Assembly: GCA_052390275.1 (NCBI GenBank)
Contig: JBQTHD010000030.1
Coordinates: 1 to 27,772 of the forward strand
Source: JBQTHD01 sp052390275
Lineage (GTDB): Bacteria; Actinomycetota; Acidimicrobiia; Acidimicrobiales; AC-14
Length of the DNA: 27,772 bases
Reading direction: 5' to 3'
Of this stretch, positions 8,157 through 15,987 are shown one piece after another (position 1 is the first letter of the stretch; each line of letters starts with the position of its first letter). Below the pieces are notes generated by a model, which worked only from the letters and a program-made list of their open reading frames with translations, searched no databases and was not told where the DNA came from. A program made the position numbers and the translations under genes.

Positions 8157-10127
8157 CTAGAAGCCGCTCCGGGCCGCCATGAACACCAGCGTGGCCACCG
8201 TGCCGGCGGCGATGGCCAGGGCGTAGCTGCGGACGAAGCCCGACTGCACCCGGCGCAGGCCGGCGCTTCCGACGGCCACAACCGAGGCCACCCCGTTGAC
8301 GGCGCCGTCTATCAGGCGCTGGTCCACGACCTTGGCGGAGAAGTCCGACAGGGCCCGCCCCGGGCGCTCCACCAGCGCCCGGTACAAGTCGTCGATATAC
8401 CAGGCCCGGGCCAGAACCTCCGGCGTGAGCCCGTGAACCCGGCCGGCCCTGGGCCCGAACTGGCTCCAGGCCACTGCGATCCCCCCCAGGGCCGAAGCCA
8501 CGGCCGCTGCGATCAGGGCCAACTTGGTGGACGTGGAGGAACTCAGGTGGTGCAGGTTGTCCCCGAAGACCGGTTCCAACCAGTGCTCGAGAACAGTCCA
8601 CCCCTTGATCGGCAGGTTGATGAAGCCCCCGACCGCGGCCAGTACCGCCAGGAAGGCCAGCGGGAAGGTCATGGCCCAGGGCGACTCGTGGGGAAGCCCA
8701 CCGTGGCCCCCATGGGCATCGGCGGCGCCGTGGCCCCCGGCCGAAGGCTGGACCCCCTTGGGAGCCTTCGCCCCCTTGCCGGCCTTGGCCGCCTCGGGCT
8801 TGCGCCAGCGCTCGGTGCCGTAGAAGACCAGAAAGACCTGACGGCTCATGTAGTAGGCGGTGAGCAGGGCGGTGGCCAGCCCGATGGCCCACAACAGGGG
8901 GCTCAGTTCGAAGGCGTTGACCAGGATGTCGTCCTTGGACCAAAAGCCCGAGAAGGGGGGCACTCCGGCGATGGCCAGCCAGCCGACCAGGAAGGTGCCG
9001 CTGGTTATCGGCATCCATTTGCGCAGACCCCCCATACGGGTCATGTCCTGCTCATCGTGCAGGCCGTGGATCACCGAGCCCGCCCCCAGGAACATCAGCG
9101 CCTTGAAGAAGGCGTGGGTGACCATGTGAAAAATGGCGGCGGCATAGGCCCCGGACCCGACGGCCAGGAACATGTAACCCAGTTGCGAGACGGTCGAATA
9201 GGCCAGAACCTTTTTTATGTCGTTCTGGGCACATGCCACGGTGGCGGCAAATAGGGCGGTGAGGGCTCCCACCACGGCGATGACCAGGGATGCGTCGGGA
9301 GCCATGGCCAAGATGGGATTGACCCGGACCATCAAGAACACCCCGGCGGTGACCATGGTGGCGGCGTGGATGAGGGCGGAAACCGGGGTGGGGCCCTCCA
9401 TGGCGTCGGGTAGCCAGACGTAGAGGGGCAGCTGGGCGGACTTTCCCGCGGCCCCAACGAACAACAACAGGGCGATGGCGGCGGCGGTGACCTCCGAGAG
9501 GGCACCGGCCCCGGCGTTGACCGTGGCGTACTGCAGGGACCCCAGGGTGGCGAAGATCAAGAACATGGCCACCATGAAGCCGAAGTCGCCCACCCGGTTG
9601 GTGACGAACGCCTTCTTTCCGGCGGTGGCGGCCGAGGGCTTGTGGAACCAGAACGAGATGAGGAAGTACGAACACGCCCCCACGCCCTCCCAGCCCAAAA
9701 AGGTGCCGAGGAAGCTGCTGGAGAGCACCAGCATCAACATGGAGAAGGCGAACAGGTTCAGGTAGATGAAGAACTTGGAGTAGTTCGCATCGCCGTGCAT
9801 GTAGCCCGTGGAGTAGAGGTGGATCAGGGCCCCCACCCCGGTGACGAACAGGGCCATGGTCACCGACAGCGGGTCCACCAGGAACCCGGCCTCCACCTGG
9901 AGCGAGCCCGATGGGATCCAGGTGAACAGGGTCTGGGTGAAGGACCGGGAGTGGCCGTCGATCTCCAACAGACCGGCCAGAACCACCAGGGTGGCGGCGA
10001 AGGATCCGCCCATCATGGCCGTGGCCAGGTACCCGGCTTTGGGGTCGCCCAGGCGACGACCGAAGGCCACCAGGAGAGCGAACCCGGCCAGGGGGAAAGC
10101 AGGGATCAGCCAAACGGCCTCAACCAT
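8157..10127 (-). CDS. nuoL: NADH-quinone oxidoreductase subunit L
   Basis: This 656-residue protein is the largest antiporter-like subunit; it ends the membrane arm with the long lateral helix. The NuoL/ND5 signature AGKSAQLPLYVWLPDAMEGP followed by TPVSALIHAATMVTAGV is plain, as is YSTVSQLGYMFLAVG. A hydrophilic insert of Lys, Gly, Ala and His (about residues 430-475) precedes the C-terminal part, as in other actinobacterial NuoL. The ATG at 10125-10127 follows GAGGTGACCA. The gene lies 133 nt after the nuoK stop; that gap holds tandem repeats. Confidence 0.96.
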   Translation of the reverse strand: MVEAVWLIPAFPLAGFALLVAFGRRLGDPKAGYLATAMMGGSFAATLVVLAGLLEIDGHSRSFTQTLFTWIPSGSLQVEAGFLVDPLSVTMALFVTGVGALIHLYSTGYMHGDANYSKFFIYLNLFAFSMLMLVLSSSFLGTFLGWEGVGACSYFLISFWFHKPSAATAGKKAFVTNRVGDFGFMVAMFLIFATLGSLQYATVNAGAGALSEVTAAAIALLLFVGAAGKSAQLPLYVWLPDAMEGPTPVSALIHAATMVTAGVFLMVRVNPILAMAPDASLVIAVVGALTALFAATVACAQNDIKKVLAYSTVSQLGYMFLAVGSGAYAAAIFHMVTHAFFKALMFLGAGSVIHGLHDEQDMTRMGGLRKWMPITSGTFLVGWLAIAGVPPFSGFWSKDDILVNAFELSPLLWAIGLATALLTAYYMSRQVFLVFYGTERWRKPEAAKAGKGAKAPKGVQPSAGGHGAADAHGGHGGLPHESPWAMTFPLAFLAVLAAVGGFINLPIKGWTVLEHWLEPVFGDNLHHLSSSTSTKLALIAAAVASALGGIAVAWSQFGPRAGRVHGLTPEVLARAWYIDDLYRALVERPGRALSDFSAKVVDQRLIDGAVNGVASVVAVGSAGLRRVQSGFVRSYALAIAAGTVATLVFMAARSGF

Positions 10128-10260
10128 TGGTCACCTCAGTGGCGACGCCAGCACCCGGCACGCCCACAGCAGGCACGCCAACCGCAGGCACACCAACCGC
10201 AGGCACACCAACCGCAGGCAGCGCGAGGAAGCACCGGGTCGGACATGGGCCGCGCACTGC
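10120..10260 (-). other. Open frame directly after the nuoK stop, with five-residue repeats
   Basis: Reading on past the nuoK TAG (10261-10263) in the same frame gives 46 sense codons before TGA at 10120-10122, which overlaps the nuoL start by 8 nt. The peptide contains LPAVGVPAVGV-type repeats (unit PAVGV, four copies) and ends GAGVATEVTNG. The frame, the repeat phase and the neat overlap with nuoL all fit an ancestral nuoK C-terminal tail now cut off by TAG, or one made by occasional readthrough. A GTG in the second codon could also start a small separate protein. Confidence 0.5.
10161..10220 (-). repeat. 15-bp tandem repeat, four copies, between nuoK and nuoL
   Basis: The unit caccaaccgcaggca occurs twice exactly (10191-10205, 10206-10220), with two diverged copies at 10161-10175 and 10176-10190. 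In the nuoK frame it encodes PAVGV, although it lies after the nuoK stop. Confidence 0.93.
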
Positions 10261-10566
10261 CTAACCCTTCAACAGACTGACGTCGTCGGCGGTGGTGCCG
10301 GTTCGTCGCCGGGAGATGGCCACGATGATGCCCAGGCCAACCACCACCTCGGCCGCGGCCACCACCAGGACGAAGAAGACCAGGGCCTGGCCACCGATGT
10401 CGTCGAGCAGGCGGGCGTAGGTGACGAAGGTGAGGTTGACGGCGTTGAGCATCAACTCCACGCACATGAACATCACCAAAAGGTTGCGACGCACCAGCAG
10501 GCCGACCGCGCCGATGGTGAAGAGGATGGCGGCGAGCGACAGGTACCAGGGTCCGGGAACCGTCAT
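10261..10566 (-). CDS. nuoK: NADH-quinone oxidoreductase subunit K
   Basis: The 101-residue product has three membrane helices and the NuoK/ND4L signatures: NLLVMFMCVELMLNAVNL, with the buried Glu of helix 2 (VEL), and AAAEVVVGLGI with the helix-3 Glu. It lies in the E-channel between the quinone site and the antiporter subunits. The ATG at 10564-10566 overlaps the nuoJ stop (ATGA) and follows GGAGGTGGGG. It ends at a TAG after DDVSLLKG, a normal NuoK C-terminus, but the same frame stays open beyond the stop (see the separate entry). Confidence 0.96.
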   Translation of the reverse strand: MTVPGPWYLSLAAILFTIGAVGLLVRRNLLVMFMCVELMLNAVNLTFVTYARLLDDIGGQALVFFVLVVAAAEVVVGLGIIVAISRRRTGTTADDVSLLKG

Positions 10567-11213
10567 CGCCCCACCTCCCCACTCTGGGCCGCCCCGAAAT
10601 CAGCCAGTCCGGAGTCGGCCGGTCCGGAGTCGGCCGGTCCGGAGTCCGCCGTTCCGGAGTCGGCCAGACCGGAGTCGGCCAAGTCGGGATCGGAATCGTC
10701 GGAGTCGTCGTGCCTGGTCAGGACCACGGCCCCGACCACGGCGATGACGAGCAGCAGCGACGTCACCTCGAAGGCCAGCAGGTAGCGGCTGAACAGGACC
10801 CTGGCCAGTTTGGCCACGTTGGATCCCGGGCCGCTCAAGGGGCCGGCGTCCGAGGGAATACCACTGACCCAGGTGGCCCGGGCAATCAACAGCACCCCGC
10901 CCAGGACGCCAATCCCGGCGAGAACGGCCAGAGGTCTCTGCCCAACTATCGGGTCGGCCCGGGATTCCTCGGATTTGTCGATGCCCAGAAGCATGATGAC
11001 GAACAGGAACAAGACGACTATGGCGCCGGCATAGACGATCACCTGGACCGCAGCCAGAAAATGGGCCGCCTGGGCCACGAACAGGACGGCGACCCCGAAC
11101 AGGGTCATGACCAGCATCAACGCCGAGTGCACCGGGTTGCGGGCCAGCACCACCCCCAGCGCCCCGATCAGAACTGCCGCCCCGGAGACGGCGAAGACGA
11201 ACCAGTCGATCAC
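10563..11213 (-). CDS. nuoJ: NADH-quinone oxidoreductase subunit J with repeat tail
   Basis: This 216-residue membrane subunit matches NuoJ/ND6: NPVHSALMLVMTLFGVAVLF, then QVIVYAGAIVVLFLFVIMLL, the helix that changes shape during turnover in complex I. Five hydrophobic segments end near residue 168. After this comes a Ser/Asp-rich C-terminal tail of about 48 residues with the five-residue repeat ADSGP/ADSGL in at least five copies (residues about 178-203). The start is GTG at 11211-11213 in a GTGA overlap with nuoI. The tail is acidic and probably faces the cytoplasm or periplasmic side as a flexible linker; its role is unknown. Confidence 0.95.
   Translation of the reverse strand: MIDWFVFAVSGAAVLIGALGVVLARNPVHSALMLVMTLFGVAVLFVAQAAHFLAAVQVIVYAGAIVVLFLFVIMLLGIDKSEESRADPIVGQRPLAVLAGIGVLGGVLLIARATWVSGIPSDAGPLSGPGSNVAKLARVLFSRYLLAFEVTSLLLVIAVVGAVVLTRHDDSDDSDPDLADSGLADSGTADSGPADSGPADSGLADFGAAQSGEVGR
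10606..10680 (-). repeat. 15-bp tandem repeat, five copies, in the nuoJ tail
   Basis: Unit ggtccggagtcggcc, five copies with one to three changes each, plus a degenerate sixth at 10681-10695. It encodes ADSGP-like pentapeptides. It is unrelated in sequence to the repeats in nuoI, nuoK or nuoN, but has the same 15-bp length. Confidence 0.95.
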
Positions 11214-11953
11214 GCCGCGCCCCGGCCCCGGCGACCACGCGGCTTGCCGGCCGAGGACCCGGTCGCCCCAGGCCTGCCCACTCCGGGCTTGGGCACTCCG
11301 GGCTTGGGCACTCCGGGCTTGGCCGGCGACGCCTGCGCCCCCGACGAACCGGCGCCAGGCTTGGCCGCTGCCGCCTGGTCGGGCTCGGGAGCCCGGACTC
11401 CCACACCCAGATCCCCGGACCAGGCCACCTGACCCTCGAAGGCGGCGTCGCCCGAAGGGGCTGTGGCCCGGACCCAGGCCGACGTGTTGGTTTCGTCCCC
11501 CGGACGCCAGTCCTCCCAGGGCAGGTGCTGGGGGACGCCGTCATCGTCAACCACCAACTCGTCCTTGGTGTAGATGGCGTCAGCCCGGTTCGTAAAGGAG
11601 AACTCGAAGAGCTTGGACTCGGTTATGGCCTCGGTGGGGCAGGCCTCCACGCACAGATCGCAGTGGATGCAGCGCAGGTAGTTGATCTCATAGACAAAGC
11701 CAAAGCGCTCGCCGGGCGAGACGGGTGCCTCCGGGGGGTTGTCCGCGCCCCGGACGTAGATGCACCGGGCCGGGCACACCCCAGCGCACAGTTCGCAGCC
11801 GATGCACTTTTCCATTCCGTCCTCGGACCGGTTGAGCACATGGCGGCCGTGGAATCGCACTGGCTTGGGCCGTTTGGTGTCCGGGTACTCGTTGGTCACC
11901 GCCGGCCGGCCCATCTCCCGCAGGGTGACCTTGAAACCATCCAGGTATCCCAT
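11210..11953 (-). CDS. nuoI: NADH-quinone oxidoreductase subunit I with long tail
   Basis: This is the two-[4Fe-4S] ferredoxin-like subunit that carries clusters N6a and N6b between NuoG and NuoB. Both motifs are intact: C50-I-G-C53-E-L-C56 with C60, and C95-I-H-C98-D-L-C101 with C105. C64 and the CP residues complete the pattern. The family core ends near residue 180. The remaining 65 or so residues are low complexity: Ala/Pro/Gly, three KPGVP repeats (residues about 211-225), then a basic end GKPRGRRGRGAA. The ATG at 11951-11953 shares one base with the nuoH stop (TAATG). Confidence 0.95.
   Translation of the reverse strand: MGYLDGFKVTLREMGRPAVTNEYPDTKRPKPVRFHGRHVLNRSEDGMEKCIGCELCAGVCPARCIYVRGADNPPEAPVSPGERFGFVYEINYLRCIHCDLCVEACPTEAITESKLFEFSFTNRADAIYTKDELVVDDDGVPQHLPWEDWRPGDETNTSAWVRATAPSGDAAFEGQVAWSGDLGVGVRAPEPDQAAAAKPGAGSSGAQASPAKPGVPKPGVPKPGVGRPGATGSSAGKPRGRRGRGAA
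11279..11323 (-). repeat. 15-bp tandem repeat, three copies, in the nuoI tail
   Basis: Unit cactccgggcttggg at 11279-11293, 11294-11308 and 11309-11323 (last base changed). It encodes the pentapeptide KPGVP in the nuoI frame. Confidence 0.95.
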
Positions 11954-13221
11954 TACGACCCCCCGGCCGAACCGGCGCCCACCGGCGCTTGACGTTTCCC
12001 AGCCAGGTCCGAGCCCGAACCAACCGCCCCGGCCCCGGCGGCCTCGGCCCCCACCCCGACACCAAAATCGGGCCCGGGGTCAGGATCGCTGCTGCGCTGA
12101 CCAGCCCGGAGGGCGGCGGCCAAAAGCGCCCACCCGCCGACCAGAACCGCCATGCCCCCGGCCAGCACCAAGCCCCCCGGCCAGCCCTGGTCCCGCCCGA
12201 TCCGCAGGGTGGCCACCAGCAAAAGCCAGAACAGCGACAGGGGAATCAGCTTTTTCCAGCCCAGATCCATCAGTTGGTCATAGCGCAAACGGGGCAGGGT
12301 GGCCCGGACCCAGATGTAGGCGAAGAGGAAGGCGACCAACTTGAGCAGGAACCACACCACTGGGATCTCGGGGAGGAAGGAGAAGGGAGCGGCGGGGCCG
12401 CCCAGGAACAACGTCACCGCCACCGCCGACATGGTGATGGTGTTCATGAACTCGGCCAGGAAGAACAGGGCGAAGCGGATGGCGCTGTACTCGGTGTGAA
12501 ACCCGCCCACCAGTTCCTGTTCGGCCTCGACCAGGTCGAAGGGAGGCCGGTTCATCTCGGCGGTGGCGGAGATGACGAAGATTAGGAAGGGAACCAGGCC
12601 GAGGGCCACCACGTTCCAGCGCAGGATTCCGCCGGCCTGGGCGTTGACGATGTCCCAGGTGGACAGGGACCCGGCGGCCAGGACCGCAGTGGCCACCGAC
12701 AGGCTCATGGCCGCCTCGTAGGACACCATCTGGGCCGAGGCCCGCACCGACCCCAACAGCGGGTAGGCCGAACCCGATGCCCACCCGGCCAGCATCACCC
12801 CGTAGACGGCGATGGAGGACATGGCGAGAAGGAACAGGATCCCCACCGGGGGGTCGGCCAACTGCAGGTAGGTGCGGCGACCGGCGATCTCCACCATGCC
12901 CCCCACCGGGATGACGGCGAAGGTGGTGAAGGCGGGAACCGCGGCCAGATAGGGGGCCAGACGAAAGATCCGCCGGTCGGCCTTTTCCGGAAGCAGATCT
13001 TCCTTGAAGAACAGTTTGATCCCGTCGGCCATGGTCTGGAGGATCCCCCAGGGCCCGGCCCGGTTGGGGCCGATGCGGTTCTGCATGTCAGACAGGACCT
13101 TGCGCTCGGCCCAGATGAGCAGCAGGACCCCGACCAGCAGAAAGAGCAGGACGGCCACCACCTTGCCCAGAACGATGGCCACCACCACCAGGTCGATCCC
13201 GTTGTCAAAAAGGGGATCCAT
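11953..13221 (-). CDS. nuoH: NADH-quinone oxidoreductase subunit H
   Basis: This 422-residue membrane subunit (ND1) lines the quinone entry channel. Signatures are plain: ERKVLSDMQNRIGPNRAGP with the following WGILQTMADGIKLF, and EMNRPPFDLVEAEQELVGGF. At least eight hydrophobic segments are present. The last 50 or so residues form a Gly/Ala/Asp-rich soluble tail (GVGVGAEAAGAGAVGSG), longer than in E. coli NuoH but without a clean repeat. The ATG at 13219-13221 directly follows the nuoG stop (TAG-ATG, no gap). Confidence 0.96.
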   Translation of the reverse strand: MDPLFDNGIDLVVVAIVLGKVVAVLLFLLVGVLLLIWAERKVLSDMQNRIGPNRAGPWGILQTMADGIKLFFKEDLLPEKADRRIFRLAPYLAAVPAFTTFAVIPVGGMVEIAGRRTYLQLADPPVGILFLLAMSSIAVYGVMLAGWASGSAYPLLGSVRASAQMVSYEAAMSLSVATAVLAAGSLSTWDIVNAQAGGILRWNVVALGLVPFLIFVISATAEMNRPPFDLVEAEQELVGGFHTEYSAIRFALFFLAEFMNTITMSAVAVTLFLGGPAAPFSFLPEIPVVWFLLKLVAFLFAYIWVRATLPRLRYDQLMDLGWKKLIPLSLFWLLLVATLRIGRDQGWPGGLVLAGGMAVLVGGWALLAAALRAGQRSSDPDPGPDFGVGVGAEAAGAGAVGSGSDLAGKRQAPVGAGSAGGS

Positions 13222-15987
13222 CTAGTGGTCCATCCCCGTGGCGGTTGCGGACCCGGTGGCGGTGGCCCCGGCGCTGGTGGCCCCGGTGCTGGCGGACCCG
13301 GCGATGGTGGCAATCCGCACGTCGGTCACCGCGTCGGTGCTGTCGAGGAGGTCGGCCACGCCCACCCCGGCCTGGTTGAAGGCCAGGTAGGCGCTACCCC
13401 GGGGCAGGCCTGGGTCGGCCGCGACCTCAACCTCCATGGCGGCGCGGGCCGTGCTCAGCCGGACGGTCCCCCCGTCGCCGACGCCCAGAGCATCGAGATT
13501 GGCCGGGTTGACCCGCAGGCGAGGGCCCGGGGCCAGGGGGGCCAGCGAGGGCGAATGGGAGGTGGCCACCCCGGCGTCGTAGAAGGCCCGCCCCGCCACC
13601 AGGCGAAGCGAGTACCCGTCGATGGTCGGTACCGAGGTGGTGGCCGGGGCTGGTACCCAAGACACCGCCGGCGTCGTGGGCGGTGCCGATCCCGACGAGT
13701 CGGGGCCCGACGGCATGGGGCCCGACAGCACGGGGCCCACCACCCCGTCACGGTTCTCGGCGGCGGACAGGGCCCGCCAACTCAGCCCCGCCCACGACGG
13801 GGCCAGCGAAGCGATCTCGTCGGTCACCTCGTCCACGGTGTCCCAGTCCAACCCGGGCCTGGAGGTGGCGGGGGCTTTGGCTGACCCCAGGCGGCGGGCC
13901 AACTCCGCAGCGATCGACCACCCGGTTCGGGCAGATCCCGGGGGAGTGACCTTTTGTCCCAGGCGGGTGACCCGGCCCTCGATATTGGTGGTGGTCCCGG
14001 TCCGTTCCCCGGCGGCCGCCGCCGGCAGGACCACGTCGGCCCGAGAGGAGGAGGCCGTCAGGAACGTGTCGACGGCCACCACGAACCCGGCTCCGTCCAT
14101 GGCCGCCTGGGCCCGCTGGCGGTCGGGGAAGTCAGACAACGGGTCTGCCCCCAACAAGACCAGGCCCTGGACCTTCTGATCGGCCAGGCCGGCCAGGATC
14201 CCAGCGGCGTCGAGCCCGGATGCGGCCGGCACCGTGCCCCAGGCCTGGTCAAAGGCCTCCCCACCGGCGCTCAGGCTGACCCGGCCAGGCAGAAGGCCCG
14301 GAGCCAGACCCATGTCCAGGGCTCCATGCACGTTCCCCCGGCGCAGTGCCGGCAGGATCCTCAAACCGGCCAACCCCTCCACCAGGGCGGTGGCCGCGGC
14401 CACCGTGGCGCCAGCCGGTTCGGCCAACGACGGGCGGCCCAGCACCAGCACCAGTGCGGGTGGCCCCGAAGCTTCACTACTCGAACTCGACGAGGCGGAA
14501 TCAGTGGAATCGGCCGGACCGGGGGCGACGGACGTGGGGGTCGCGGCGTGGACAAGGGCGTGGGCCCGGGCCAGATCGGCGGCCTCGACCCCTCCGGCGG
14601 CCTCGGTGGGGGTGGTGGCGCCGGCCAGGGCCTCGGCCACCAGGTGGGCCTCCCCGGGACGGTGGACCAGGCTGACCGCCGCGTAGCGACTCAGACCGGT
14701 GGGCGCCGGGGTGATCTCGACCATGGCCAACTTGTGGTCGACGGCCGCCTCCCGCAGGCGCAGGTAGAGGACCGCCAACTCCTCTTTGATGTCGGGCGCC
14801 AACAACACCACGGCACGAGCCCCACATGCCTCATCGATGGTGGCCCGGGGCAGACCCAGGACGAGTTCGGGAGGAAGTCCGTCGCCCATCTGGGCATCGA
14901 CGTTGTCGGTTCCGATGACCCCCTTGGCGAGGCGGGCCCAGGCGTAGGCGTCCTCGTTGGCCAGCCGGGCTCCCCCCAGAACGGCGACCGCCGTCGGGCC
15001 GGCGGCGTCGACGATGCGGGCCAGGCCGGCGGCGGCCGCGTCCAGGGCCTCGGACCAGGTTGCCTCGACGAGCGTTCCGCCTCGGCGGAGGAGAGGCTGG
15101 GTCAGGCGGTCGGGGTGGTTGCCGGCCTCGTAACCGAAGCGGCCCTTGTCACACAGCCAACCGTGGTTGACCGGCTCACTGTCGACCCCGAGGTGACGGA
15201 TGATCTGATCCGACGACGACTGGATGGCGATCCGGCAGCCCACCGAACAACCGGTGCAGGTGGACTCCACCGTCTCCAGATCCCACGGCCGGGCCCGGAA
15301 CCGGTAGGGAGCGGCGGTGAGGGCTCCAACCGGGCAGATCTGGACGATGTTGCCGCTGAAGTTGGAGGTGAAGGGGCGGTCGGGGAAAGTGTTGATCTCG
15401 GTGGCATCGGCCCGGCCGACGAAATCGATCATGGCGTCGCCCGCCACCTCGGCCGCGAACCGGGTGCAGCGGGAACACTGGATGCAGCGTTCGCGGTCGA
15501 GGGCCACCAGTGGGTTGATGGGGATGGGCTTGGCCCAGTGGCGCTTCTCCTCGATGAATCGGCTTTCCCCCGGTCCGAAGGCAAAGGTCTGGTCCTGCAG
15601 CGGACACTCGCCGCCGCGGTCGCACACCGGGCAGTCGAGCGGATGGTTCATCAGCAGGAACTCGAGCACTCCGTCCTGGGCCTTGCGCACCTTCTCGGAG
15701 TTGGTGACGATCTCGGCCCCGTCGGCGGCGGGGACGTAGCAGGAGGGCATGAGGGCGAAACCCCGCGGACCCTTTACCTCCACCAGGCACATCCGACACA
15801 CCCCCACCGGGCGCATGCGGGGGTGGTAGCAGAACCGGGGGATGTAGACGCCGGCCCGCTCGGCGGCGGCGATGAGCATCTCCCCCTTGCGGGCCGGCAC
15901 TGCCTGGCCGTCCACGGTGATGGTGACCATCTCGTGCGCCGGGGGCGCCGTCGGTGGAGCCGGGGCGGGGCGGGCCACATCGCTCAC
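13222..15987 (-). CDS. nuoG: NADH-quinone oxidoreductase subunit G
   Basis: This 921-residue Fe-S protein relays electrons from NuoF to NuoI. Cluster ligands in order: [2Fe-2S] C53, C64, C67, C83; N5 H115, C119, C122, C128; N4 C168, C171, C174, C218; and the extra N7 site C244, C247, C251, C279, which only some bacteria keep. A molybdopterin-oxidoreductase-like domain follows, without a catalytic cofactor by family knowledge. Ser-rich and Pro/Ser-rich linkers interrupt it, and the C-terminus has five-residue Ala/Thr/Gly repeats (about residues 893-912). The GTG at 15985-15987 forms GTGA with the nuoF stop and has GGGAGG upstream. The open frame up to 16242 is rejected because it would lie inside nuoF. 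Confidence 0.95.
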   Translation of the reverse strand: MSDVARPAPAPPTAPPAHEMVTITVDGQAVPARKGEMLIAAAERAGVYIPRFCYHPRMRPVGVCRMCLVEVKGPRGFALMPSCYVPAADGAEIVTNSEKVRKAQDGVLEFLLMNHPLDCPVCDRGGECPLQDQTFAFGPGESRFIEEKRHWAKPIPINPLVALDRERCIQCSRCTRFAAEVAGDAMIDFVGRADATEINTFPDRPFTSNFSGNIVQICPVGALTAAPYRFRARPWDLETVESTCTGCSVGCRIAIQSSSDQIIRHLGVDSEPVNHGWLCDKGRFGYEAGNHPDRLTQPLLRRGGTLVEATWSEALDAAAAGLARIVDAAGPTAVAVLGGARLANEDAYAWARLAKGVIGTDNVDAQMGDGLPPELVLGLPRATIDEACGARAVVLLAPDIKEELAVLYLRLREAAVDHKLAMVEITPAPTGLSRYAAVSLVHRPGEAHLVAEALAGATTPTEAAGGVEAADLARAHALVHAATPTSVAPGPADSTDSASSSSSSEASGPPALVLVLGRPSLAEPAGATVAAATALVEGLAGLRILPALRRGNVHGALDMGLAPGLLPGRVSLSAGGEAFDQAWGTVPAASGLDAAGILAGLADQKVQGLVLLGADPLSDFPDRQRAQAAMDGAGFVVAVDTFLTASSSRADVVLPAAAAGERTGTTTNIEGRVTRLGQKVTPPGSARTGWSIAAELARRLGSAKAPATSRPGLDWDTVDEVTDEIASLAPSWAGLSWRALSAAENRDGVVGPVLSGPMPSGPDSSGSAPPTTPAVSWVPAPATTSVPTIDGYSLRLVAGRAFYDAGVATSHSPSLAPLAPGPRLRVNPANLDALGVGDGGTVRLSTARAAMEVEVAADPGLPRGSAYLAFNQAGVGVADLLDSTDAVTDVRIATIAGSASTGATSAGATATGSATATGMDH
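13251..13310 (-). repeat. Imperfect 15-bp repeat, four copies, at the nuoG 3' end
   Basis: Copies at 13251-13265, 13266-13280, 13281-13295 and 13296-13310 share ccccggcgctggtgg with one to four changes. They encode TGATS, AGATA, TGSAT-like pentapeptides in the nuoG frame. Confidence 0.8.

Noticed and set aside
10161..10220. Tandem repeats considered as CRISPR
   Set aside because: Units are 15 bp and contiguous, with no spacers.
10261..10263. TAG of nuoK read as pyrrolysine
   Set aside because: Nothing in the window supports pyrrolysine genes, and the protein ends at the usual NuoK length.
10136..10582. 148-codon minus-strand frame through nuoK and the repeat gap
   Set aside because: It is out of frame with nuoK, has shadow composition and a Cys/Gly/Trp repeat that only reflects the DNA repeat.
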